A stretch of DNA of 64,000 nt from Diphasiastrum complanatum (taxonomy: Eukaryota > Streptophyta > Lycopodiopsida > Lycopodiales > Lycopodiaceae), in contig CM055110.1 in the NCBI GenBank assembly GCA_029204225.1, positions 39,869,515 to 39,933,514 on the forward strand, in the 5' to 3' direction. The notes under the pieces are model-generated. The model was not told the DNA's origin. It was given only the letters and a program-made list of their open reading frames with translations, and searched no databases. Both the position numbers and the translations under genes were made by a program. Of the stretch, positions 13,127 through 23,528 are shown one piece after another (the first letter of the stretch is position 1; each line of letters begins with the position of its first letter).

Positions 13127-16100
13127 CTCTCCCTTAAGTTCAAATGCAGTATGAGTAAAGAAATATATTGCAGCAACATCTAGAGTGTCCAAAAGATGTT
13201 ATCCATATCCCTGCTACCCTGTACTTGACTCACACTCAAGCACACCATCAAACCACCAGGTTTGGCGCACAAAGTATCATGCAAATACAATGCTCATACA
13301 GAGAGTCTACCATAGTCTCGACCAACTGACTCATCCCCAATCCGACTTGAACACAAGTGGACCACATGAGCGACATGGCTCAAACTGAGGAAATCCCACT
13401 ACCACCATGAGACTTCCATCTTCCATCTAGCTAGACTGACATCCTATTAGGCACTTACAAGCACAAACTTGTAAAACAAGCATAAATGAGCGACTGAGGC
13501 TCAACCTAATGAAATCTTATTGCCACCATAAGACTATACCCTCACCGGATAAATAGCTAGTAGACATAACGACATGTCAATGAGCATAAAATGACTACTT
13601 TGTTTCATTGTAGCAAATGCACAACCACATACGACTCCGACTTAGATTTAGACCTCTTGTGACAAGGTAACATGCAAGCCCACACACACTTATGCAAACT
13701 AACACAAATGATAAAGCATTAAATACATGACCAAGGCCTGCCCATAAGTGGTATCCTGCCATATCAATACCTATTCCACCTATAGATCCGCTGCTACACC
13801 ACTGGTCTCCAAATCAGGTCTCCAACCATGGCCCGCACCTGTAACCAAGATGTCTTCATGTCCAAGCATATCACATAGATGTCCTCATACATCATCCAAG
13901 ATCAACCATCTCGAACCAATGAGCGCTCCAAGCCTCATCCCTGATGTATCTCCCAAACAAAGCTATGCTCCAAACTACTTTGCCCTGACATCCTATCCAA
14001 TAAGCCTTGAAAGTCGATCCCCATTCATTTCCCATGCTCCAAGCACAAGAGTCTATCAAGGACTCAATGAATGAATGTACACAAACCTCACCATAGGCTA
14101 TATCTGAGTAGCTCACCTATCTCCCAGAGATACTAATGATGATTTGCCTCTCCTACACCTCATGAAGGCTCAACTTTCCATGCCTGACATTGCCAACTTT
14201 GATTTGACCAGTATATAGGCCTCCCACCAAGGAGTCTATCTCACTAACATTGTATCTATCATAGCATCCAAGCCAAATCAAATGCAAACTAGATCCACTA
14301 TTGTGATGAATAACTCACCCACGATCCATAGCATATCAGGTAGGATAGCTCCAGAACCTTGTACCCTATACTATCTGATCACCAAATATCTATAACATGC
14401 TGATAGCTGCCCAAGAATCTGTCCACCTATAGTGCAACTAGACTCCAATTGGATCTAACCAAAAGCTGCATCATGCTTACCAAATAATGATGGATAGAAA
14501 CAATATGTGATGCCAACCTAGAGATCACACTCACCAAAGTATCAGTTGTCACTCCATGAGCAATCATCTCCATCCCTATCAGCTCACAACCATGGGCATG
14601 CTGGATCCACATCACCCCGTAATGCATTTCATACTCTCAGGATATGTACCACCACTAGGTACACTCCATGCCACCTACCTCCAAGTAGGCTTGACCCGTC
14701 CCTAGGTCACCACATGATGCACCAGCTGAAGAACATCGTCCATACATCAAATGGCATATCATACCTAAGCAACTATAGCATCTCCCTAAGTGCCACCACA
14801 ATGGACTCATCATCCACATACTATGATAACCTGATGTTTTCGATCCTGGTCACCATCCTGCTAGACAAGCCGAACTCTAAAGCATCACCTACTCCACCTG
14901 GCTCCTACCATATGCTCGCTCTCCCAGGCTATGTGCCACCTGACACCATGCTAATGCAAGCATTTCCCTGAGTCGTCGCTCATGGGATCCTGAGACCACT
15001 ATCTCCCTCATTGTACTAAGGTATATGACTCTGAGTGATGAAAATTCCAACACTTGTGCCAAGCCTAGACTCTTGCAAATACAGTCAAATGCATGAAAGC
15101 TATGAGTAACTTATCCATGCTCGTGATGGTAGATGCCTCCCCATCGATGCCAATCCCAATGACTGGCCCCCTACTGTAATGCCAACCTGTACTCCCAAAT
15201 GAGCACATCATGAAGTCCTCGTCATCAGTGTCCCCTCTAATAGATCGCTAGCAAAACACCCAACATGGTGCTTGCCCTCCGATCACACCCCGTGCAATCT
15301 CCATCAGCTCTCCAACCTAGAGCTGGCCCTCAAAGCTTCACGCTTTGTCCATTTGTGTTTGCAATGTTATGATTCCATCATGAATTCCACCTGTAAGTCA
15401 TGTCCATGCAAAAGACTCAAGTCCAATATGAAATAGTTGCCCCCTGATGATCACCCCATGTCATCCTACAGTGCTATCTCTACCAGGTATCCGAATGCCA
15501 TTTTTGATCACAAAGATCTGAGCATCTACACTATGGTGTCCACCTGTATTCTCCCAAGATAGCTCCAAGTTGCTCTTGTGAATGGCTCTGAGTGATGTCC
15601 TCTAGGCTTATCCCTGATCTCACCAACTGAGAATCTGCATGATGGAAATTCCAACAGCTGTGCCAAGCCTAGACTCTTGCAAATACAGTCAAATGCATGA
15701 AAGCTAGGCTTGACCCGTCCCTAGGTCACCACATGATCCACCAGCTGAAGAACATCGTCCATACATCAAATGACATATTATACCTGAGCAACTATAGCAT
15801 CCCCTTATTGCCACCCCAATGGACTTGCCATCCACTTAATATGCCCACCTGATGTCTTCGATCCTGGTCACCATCATGCTAGACAAGCCGAATTCCAAAG
15901 CATCATCTACTCCACCTGGCTCCTAGCATCTGCTCGCTCTCCCTGGCTATGTGCCACCCAACACGATGCTAATGCAAGCATGTCCCTGAGTCGTCGCTCA
16001 TGGGATCCTAAGACCACTGTCTCCCTGATAGTATTGAGGTATATGGCTCTGAGTGACTTCCTCTAGGCTTATCCATGATTTCACCAACTGAAAATCTGCA

Positions 16101-16691
16101 CGATGGAAATTCCAACACCTGTGCCAAGCCTAGACTCTGTCTAATACAGCCAAATGCATGAAAGCTATAAGTAGCTTATCCATGCCCATGATGGTAGATG
16201 CCTCCCCATCGATTCCAATGCCTATGACTGGTCCACTGCTGTAATGCCAATCTATACTCCCAAATGAGCACATCATGAAGTCCTCCATATCAGTGTCCTC
16301 TCTAGTAGATCGCCAGCAAAACACCCACCATGGTGCTTGTCTTCTGATCACACCCTGTGCAATCTCCATCAGCTCTCCAACCTAGAGTTGGCTCTCAAAG
16401 CTTCACGCGTTGTCCATTTGTGTTTGCAGTGTTATGATTTCATCATGAATTTCACTTGTAAGTCATGTCCATGCCAAAGACTCAAGTCCAATATGATATA
16501 GTTGCCGATGATCACCCCATGTCATCCTGCAGTGCTATCTCTACCAAGTATCCCAATGCCAATCCTGATCACAAAGATCTGAGCATCTACATTGTATTGT
16601 CCACCTGTATTCTCCCAAACTAGCTCCAAGCTGCTCCTGTGAATGGTTCCAAACCACTCCTTGAGAATACACTGAGATGTGAAATCCAAAG
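13127..16691 (-). mobile_element. Second LARD internal region, rearranged and interrupted
   Basis: This matches the internal region at 7963-10543 but is about 1 kb longer, because a stretch equivalent to 14688-15590 is repeated at about 15705-16691, with a jump near 15590. It is interrupted at 16691 by Copia-1 (target CAAAG). After Copia-1 only about 8 bp of it remain before the DNA element begins at 22943. No coding sequence is recognisable. Confidence 0.7.
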
Positions 16692-17428
16692 TGTGAAGAA
16701 TTGAAAAAGATTATCTATGTTAGATATAGGGGTCTTATGTTTTTTACATCAAGCATCTAGGTGTAGGATGTTGATAGGAATAAATTTGGCATAGATGGCA
16801 AATTATGCATTTCCACTTGTAATGCCACTATTGAGCCAAAATAGATTAAGAGGCTAAACACTTGCTAATTAGAGTGTAGACAAGTGTAAAGTTTTTGTTT
16901 GATGAATTCCAAGAGGTCCAATAGGATATAGAGGTGGAACCTTGTGAGGTCCAATAGGAAATTGAGGTGTGCTTGAATATAGTCCAATAGAATTAAGAGG
17001 TGCATAGATCAATGATCCAATAGGATCAAGAGGTGACAAAATGTGGTCCAATCATAGTTAAACATAGTGGTAGCTCGTGGACCTACTAGTATCATTGTAC
17101 TCCTCATTTTGAAATTAATTGATTTGGTGATTTCATGGATTTTGTGAGTTATTGGATTTCTAGCTTTCTCTCTCTACCCGAGAGCTCTTGATGTATTTTC
17201 TCTCTCTACCCGAGGAGAGCAGCTTGTTTTTACTTAGATTATTTTTTGAATACTTCCCACACGTGTGAGTGAGAGTTGGAAGTGATTGAATGCATGTAGT
17301 AGTGTGTTTTTGCCATAGGATTCAAGATTGATCTTGAATCTCAATCTAGTCTTGATCTTGGTGCATCTACACACCTTAGGAGATCACAAGTACATGTAGT
17401 GGACAGTCCACACGTGTGAAATTCAACA
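16692..17428 (+). repeat. Copia-1 5' LTR with CCAAT tandem motifs
   Basis: It begins TGTGAAGAATTG and ends AATTCAACA. Between about 16914 and 17052 it has five degenerate repeats of the form 'GTCCAATAGGAT..GAGGTG', each with a CCAAT box, in the region expected to be U3. Two CACACGTGTG palindromes are at about 17258 and 17409. Promoter and enhancer roles are inferred. Confidence 0.95.
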
Positions 17429-18184
17429 TGGTATCAGAGCCTACCTAAGGTTACCATGCATTTTGATCCATCTAAGTGAAAAATTTTCATCAATCTTGAG
17501 CTAGAAATTGTCAAGGCCCATTTTCCTAGCTATCTTGTTCAATCTTGGATCAAAAGAGATCAAAAGGACATTGATTGGGTCTGATCTGGTACTGTACGGA
17601 ATCAGGTGCTCAGACACGTGTGAGGAACATCCAATTTCAGTTTGGAAGTTCTCTCTCATGTTTGATCCATTTATCTTGCTTGATAGCTTGTTTTGAAGCT
17701 ATTTTTGTCTAGTTTATGTTGCAATCAGTTTCATTCCATTTGGTTGAGCCAATCAAAAGATATAAGCTTTTGAAGAGGGTTAGGTAGGGCACCTAGACCT
17801 GGGTGGACACATTTGGTTTGGTCAAGAGATTGCTTGGTTGATCCAAAATCACAGTTGTATGCTTGCCAATCTCATCTATATGTGATCTAGGCACTGTTTT
17901 GAGATCTTAGCCATTTTGTTTCATGCAATATCATTGTATTTGAGTCAAATTTGGTTTCTTAGTGTATTTCACACGTGCTAAGAGTGTTGGATCCTAACTT
18001 TGCCTATACTCCATCATTTGATGTGAAATAGATCTTGTTTTAGAGAGATTTGTGTAGCTAGTGAGAATCAATTCACAAATTGTTGTAAGATCTTTCATAA
18101 GAGGAGATAGTACTCAATTATTGGATCCTATTGAAAGTGTGTAACAACATTTATTGTTCATCATCTGAGTTTTCTTCACTTCAA
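17429..18184 (+). other. Copia-1 primer site and untranslated leader
   Basis: The initiator-Met primer site (17429-17441) is followed by about 740 bp of leader without a convincing gene. The leader contains additional ACACGTG motifs at about 17613 and 17969. Confidence 0.8.
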
Positions 18185-21100
18185 ATGTCTTCAATGGGTT
18201 CATCCTTGTTGGAACCAAGTGAAAGATTGACCACTTCAAATTATTCAATTTGAAAAATGAGGATGGAGTCCATCTTGATCCTTCAAGACGTGATGGACAT
18301 AGTTCTTGGCCTTGAAGAAGAACCACAAGTTCTTCAAGAGGTTCAAAAATACAAAAAGAGAGCTAGGATGGCTCTCCACTACATTAAGATGAATGTCTCT
18401 AATGAGATATTGAGGGAGATAGGTACTTGTACAGCAGCCAAAGAAGCTTGGGATTGTCTCAAGACTATCTATGAGGCTAAGAATACCTCTAGGCTTCTCA
18501 CTCTTAGGAATCAAATCTTTCAAAGTAGCCAAAAGAGTGATGAGAGTGCATCTAGTTATGTTTTGAGAGTAAAAGATATTCATAGAGAGCTTGCTTGCAT
18601 TGGTGATTCCATCAATCAAAATGAGCTAGTTCAAGTCATTCTCAATGGCTTGAGAAGTGAATTTGATAACCTTGTCCAATCCTATGCCATTAAGGAGGAG
18701 CTACCAAGTTTGGAGGCTCTCCAAAGTGTGCTAATTTCAGAAGAATCAAGACAAGAGTACAAGTTCTTGAGGATGGACAAGCTTTCTCTCACTCATAATG
18801 ATGGCAAAGCTCTCTTTGCCAAGGATAAGCACAAAGAGAGGAGCAAGAACCAACATCAACAATCCTCAAGCAAGGACAAAGTCAAATCCAAAGACAAAGA
18901 TGAGGAGGAAGATGATTTCTCTAATGCTTCATCATCCAAGCTCAAGAAGAAGAAGAAGATCAAGTGCTTTTATTGTGGCAAGAAAGGTCATTATGCCACC
19001 AATTGCTTCAAAAAGAATAATCAACTCAAGCAAGCCAATATTACCAATGAGAAGGAAGACACTATTGCAAGTGATGGAGAGGGATCTCTTATGGTCTCTA
19101 GTTTCTCATCTACTCCTTTCAAGAAGGACGGCCTATGGTATATTGATAGTGGAGCCTCTTCACATATGTGTAGCTCCAAGGACTCTTTCTCTTCTATTGC
19201 ACCTTATGATGGAGTGAAGAAATCAATATACACTGCAAATGATTTTGAATGTCCTATTGAAGGCATAGGGAACATTCCCTTGAAGCTTGCATCCTGTAAA
19301 GTTCTTTCTCTCTCTAGAGTTCTTTATGTACCTAAGCTTACCAAGAATCTTATTAGTGTTGGCCAATTGCTTGATAATGGCCTTGATGTAAAATTCAATG
19401 TTGATACTTGCACTATCAAGAAGAATGATGAGATACTTGCATTAGGATCTAGATTTGGTGGCATCTATAAACTAGATCCAAATGAGTATGTGAATGCTTG
19501 TAATGTTGCTCTTGTGAACAAGCTCTCTATGGAGGAATTATGGCATAGGAGGTTGGGACATCCCAACTACAAATCCATGCTCTCTATGATCAAAGAATCC
19601 AAAGCTATTGGCTTGCCAAAGTCATTCTCCAAGAAGATCAAGCCTTGTGAGGCTTGTGCTATTGCTAAATCTCACAAAAAGCCATTTACAAGATCTTCTA
19701 TCAAAAGCAAGCATCCTTTGGAGTTAATCCACTCGGATGTGCATTTCTCATCAACTACAAGCAAGGGAGGAGCCACTTGTTTTGTTACTTTCATTGATGA
19801 TTACACAAGATTCACTTGGATATATCTTCTTGCTTCAAAATCTATGGTGTTTGATCATTTCCTTATTTTCAAAGCTTATGTAGAGAAGCAATTCTCATTT
19901 AAGATTAAAGCTCTTAGAAGTGATGGAGGTGGTGAATATATCTCCAATAAATTTCAAGACTTTTGTGAGCTTGAAGGCATTAAAAGAGAGTTTTCTTGTG
20001 CCTACTCTCCATCTCAAAATGGAGTGGCCGAGAGAAAGAATAGATCTCTATGTGAATGTGCAAAATCTATGAGAATTGAGGCATCTTTGCCCAAAGATTT
20101 TTGGGGAGAAGCCATTAATTGTGCAAATTATCTTTGCAATAGGCTCCCACATATAGCTCTTGGAGGAAAGTCACCATATGAAATCTTATTTTTGAAGAAG
20201 CCTAAGGTTGATCACCTTAGAATTTTTGGATGCTTATGCTTTGTCCATATGCCCTTGGAAACAAGGAAGAAGGAAGATCCTAGTGCATGCAAAGGGATCA
20301 TGGTTGGATACTCATCCACCAAGAAGGCCTATAGAGTCTTTATACTCTCTACTTCTCAAGTTATTGAAAGTAGAGATGTTGTCTTTCATGAAGATCAACA
20401 CTCATCATTTGAAGAGGCCGAGATCAAGAAATCTATGGATGCATCATCAATTATTGATTTTGAAGACAATCATGATGTGATGGGGTCGAGATTTGAAGAA
20501 GACTCTCCTCGGATTTTTTCACCAAGAAGATCCATGAGAGATAGATCCGAGCCTAAGAGGCTCTCATATGTTGACAAAGGCAAACAAGTGGATCTTGATT
20601 CCACTAATTATGTTTTTTATGTCTCTCATGAAGAGCCAAAGAATGTACAAGAGGCACTTAATACCAAGGAGTGGTATGATGCCATGAAGCAAGAGTATGA
20701 TGCATTGATCACCAACAATACTTGGGAACTTGTGGATCCTCCTTCCAACAAGCATGTGATTGGTTGCAAGTGGGTATTTCGGATCAAGTTCAATCATGAT
20801 GGCACCATCAACAAGCATAAAGCAAGATTATGTGCCAAAGGATTTGCTCAAATCCATGGTCTTGATTATGAGGAAACCTTTGCACCCGTTGCAAAGATGG
20901 TGACAATAAGAATTCTTATTTCTCTTGCTTGTTTTTTCAAGTGGAAGGTGTTCCAATTAGATGTATCCAATGCTTTTCTAAATGGTTATCTTGAGGAGGA
21001 GATCTATATGGAACAACCTCAAGGATTCATCAAGGATGAGTCCAAAGTGTGCTTGCTCTTCAAAAGTCTTTATGGACTCAAGCAAGCACCAAGATCATGG

Positions 21101-22174
21101 TATTCAAGACTTAACTCTTTCCTTATGTCACTAGGATTTACTCTTAGTGACTATGATCCTTCCATGTATCTAAAGTTTGTTGATAGCAATATTGTCATTC
21201 TTCTAATTTATGTTGATGACATTATTCTTTGTGGAAGTTGTATCAAGCTAGTTGATGAAACCAAGCTAGCACTTGGATGTGAGTTTAAAATGCAAGATCT
21301 AGGAGAGATACATTACATCCTAGGCCTAGAAATTGATTTTTATGAAAATCATGTCTTTATATGCCAATCTAGATATGCTCACTCTATGTTGAAAAAATTC
21401 CATATGGAAAATTCTAAGAGCATAGATACTCCAATGGAGCAAATTGTAAAAGATCCTAATAAAGGTGATGAAATATCCTTTGAGGACATCACACTTTTTA
21501 GGAGTCTTGTAGGCTCCTTGATTTGGCTTACCATTACTAGGCCCGATCTTAGTTTTTGTGTGCACAAATTGAGTCAATTTATGCAAGAACCTAAGATCCA
21601 TCATTGGAAGATGGCCAAGAGGATTTTAAGATATGTATCTTCATCTTGTGATTATGGTCTACTCTATAAAAGTGAAGATCTATTCATTATTGGCTACTCG
21701 GATTCGGACTTTGCAAGTGACAAAATGGATCGAAAGTCTATTAGTGCATACACTATCTTTCTTGGAGGCAATCTAATATCTTGGCTTTCCAAAAAGCAAG
21801 ATACTATATCTCTCTCTTCATGTGAGGCCGAGTACAAAGCACTCACTACAACTACCAAAGAAGTGCTTTGGATCAAGAGGTTATTAATGGAACTAAAGTG
21901 CATCAAGGAGGATGATCTACCAATGATCAAGTGTGATAACATCTCGGCCCAAGCTCTTGCCAATAATCCCATATTTCATGCAAGAAGCAAGCACATAGAA
22001 GTGGCACACCATTTTGTGAGAGAAAAGCTTATTGGAGGAGAAATCTATTTGGAGCATGTCAACTCGTCCTCTTGTATTGCCGATCTACTCACCAAGCCTT
22101 TGAGCAAAAGTGCTTTCATCAAGCATAGATCTAATCTTGGAGTTATATCAAGATCAATGCTCAAATCTTCATAG
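18185..22174 (+). CDS. Copia-1 Gag-Pol polyprotein (one nonsense codon near the start)
   Basis: This single frame encodes Gag, protease, integrase, reverse transcriptase and RNase H in Ty1/copia order. The likely start is ATG at 18185 (MSSMGSSLLEPSERL), but codon 23 is TGA (18251-18253) where the related Copia-2 has Trp (NYSTWKVRMES). From ATG 18257 the frame is open for 1305 aa. Numbered from there: CCHC finger CFYCGKKGHYATNC near 237, protease DSGASSHM near 297, integrase LWHRRLGHPN near 428 with CEAC, catalytic Asp in HSDV near 492, DGGGEY near 556 and NGVAERKN near 590, RT QLDVSNAF near 899 and YVDD at 985, RNase H YSDSDFASD near 1147 and SCEAEY. All key catalytic motifs are present. Initiation at 18257 would lose only about 24 Gag residues, so activity cannot be ruled out. 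Confidence 0.95.
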
Positions 22175-22192
22175 ATAATTTTTTAGGAGGAG

Positions 22193-22929
22193 TGTGAAGA
22201 ATTGAAAAAGATTATCTATGTTAGATATAGGGGTCTTATGTTTTTTACATCAAGCATCTAGGTGTAGGATGTTGATAGGAATAAATTTGGCATAGATGGC
22301 AAATTATGCATTTCCACTTGTAATGCCACTATTGAGCCAAAATAGAGTAAGAGGCTAAACACTTGCTAATTAGAGTGTAGACAAGTGTAAAGTTTTTGTT
22401 TGATGAATTCCAAGAGGTCCAATAGGATATAGAGGTGGAACCTTGTGAGGTCCAATAGGAAATTGAGGTGTGCTTGAATATAGTCCAATAGAATTAAGAG
22501 GTGCATAGATCAATGATCCAATAGGATCAAGAGGTGACAAAATGTGGTCCAATCATAGTTAAGCATAGTGGTAGCTCGTGGACCTACTAGTATCATTGTA
22601 CTCCTCATTTTGAAATTAATTGATTTGGTGATTTCATGGATTTTGTGAGTTATTGGATTTCTAGCTTTCTCTCTCTACCCGAGAGCTCTTGATGTATTTT
22701 CTCTCTCTACCCGAGGAGAGCAGCTTGTTTTTACTTAGATTATTTTTTGAATACTTCCCACACGTGTGAGTGAGAGTTGGAAGTGATTGAATGCATGTAG
22801 TAGTGTGTTTTTGCCATAGGATTCAAGATTGATCTTGAATCTCAATCTAGTCTTGATCTTGGTGCATCTACACACCTTAGGAGATCACAAGTACATGTAG
22901 TGGACAGTCCACACGTGTGAAATTCAACA
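22193..22929 (+). repeat. Copia-1 3' LTR
   Basis: It is the same length as the 5' LTR and almost identical to it, preceded by the purine tract at about 22180-22192 and followed by the CAAAG target duplicate. Confidence 0.95.
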
Positions 22930-22942
22930 CAAAGCCACTATC

Positions 22943-22978
22943 ACATTAGAGGAGTTCTCAATATCAAAACGATCCTTT
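22943..22978 (+). repeat. Left terminal inverted repeat
   Basis: These 36 bp are inverted at 38469-38504 with two mismatches (positions 28 and 31 of the repeat). The outer few bases may extend to TCACATTAG. Internal sequence next to the two ends is not otherwise similar. Confidence 0.85.
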
Positions 22979-23528
22979 AAGGAATGCCATGTAGGATATA
23001 CAAAAATATCAAAATAAATAAAACAATACTGTTTATTTGCTTGCCCACACCACTCCCAAGGCCTCCCCAACTCCCAATGATCTAACCACAGTGCGTGTAT
23101 AGTCACAATTAAGAACAGTTAACAGTTCACAATATAACTTGACTAAATTCAAAAATATTCCCTCCATTGGTTACGAAAAGGGCAATATTTTCACTGGATC
23201 TAGAATATGACCGCCATCTCCAAATTCGAATCAAGAAAAATTGCAAAATGTTTACACATGCATTCCTTCCACGAGAATGGAAATATGAGCACCAACTACC
23301 GATTGGAATGAAAAAATGAGCGGCATTTCCAAATTTGAATCAAGCATACAAGCATGGAGATTGGATTGATCGTACATAGTATATAATATAATCAAAGATG
23401 AGTATTTTGTTTTGCTTCATAGAATCTGGTCATAGTACTTTGATGCAACTGATTACTCTATTATTTTTTTGATGATGACATTATATCATCTACATGTGGA
23501 TATCCCTATTGATTTGGCACCTTTCCAG
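22979..23528. other. Left subterminal region of the DNA element
   Basis: This AT-rich sequence lies between the left TIR and the transposase-like gene. It should hold that gene's promoter, but I see no clear box. Two similar short stretches (AATTCGAATCAAG near 23223 and AATTTGAATCAAG near 23331) could be subterminal repeats. Confidence 0.4.

Larger units (their letters stand above)
16692..22929 (+). mobile_element. Copia-1, full-length Ty1/copia retrotransposon
   Basis: Two 737-bp LTRs (16692-17428, 22193-22929) are flanked by a perfect 5-bp target duplication CAAAG (16687-16691, 22930-22934). The primer site TGGTATCAGAGCC starts at 17429; a purine tract (TTTTAGGAGGAG) precedes the 3' LTR. 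I saw only two differences between the LTRs (near 16846/22347 and 17062/22563), so insertion is recent. The polyprotein is nearly intact. It sits inside the LARD internal region, eight bases from the DNA element's left end. Confidence 0.97.

Noticed and set aside
22936-22950. CACTA-superfamily terminus
   Set aside because: CACTA is next to the left TIR, but the right end does not show the inverted TAGTG; the CACTA there is in direct orientation, outside the inverted repeat.
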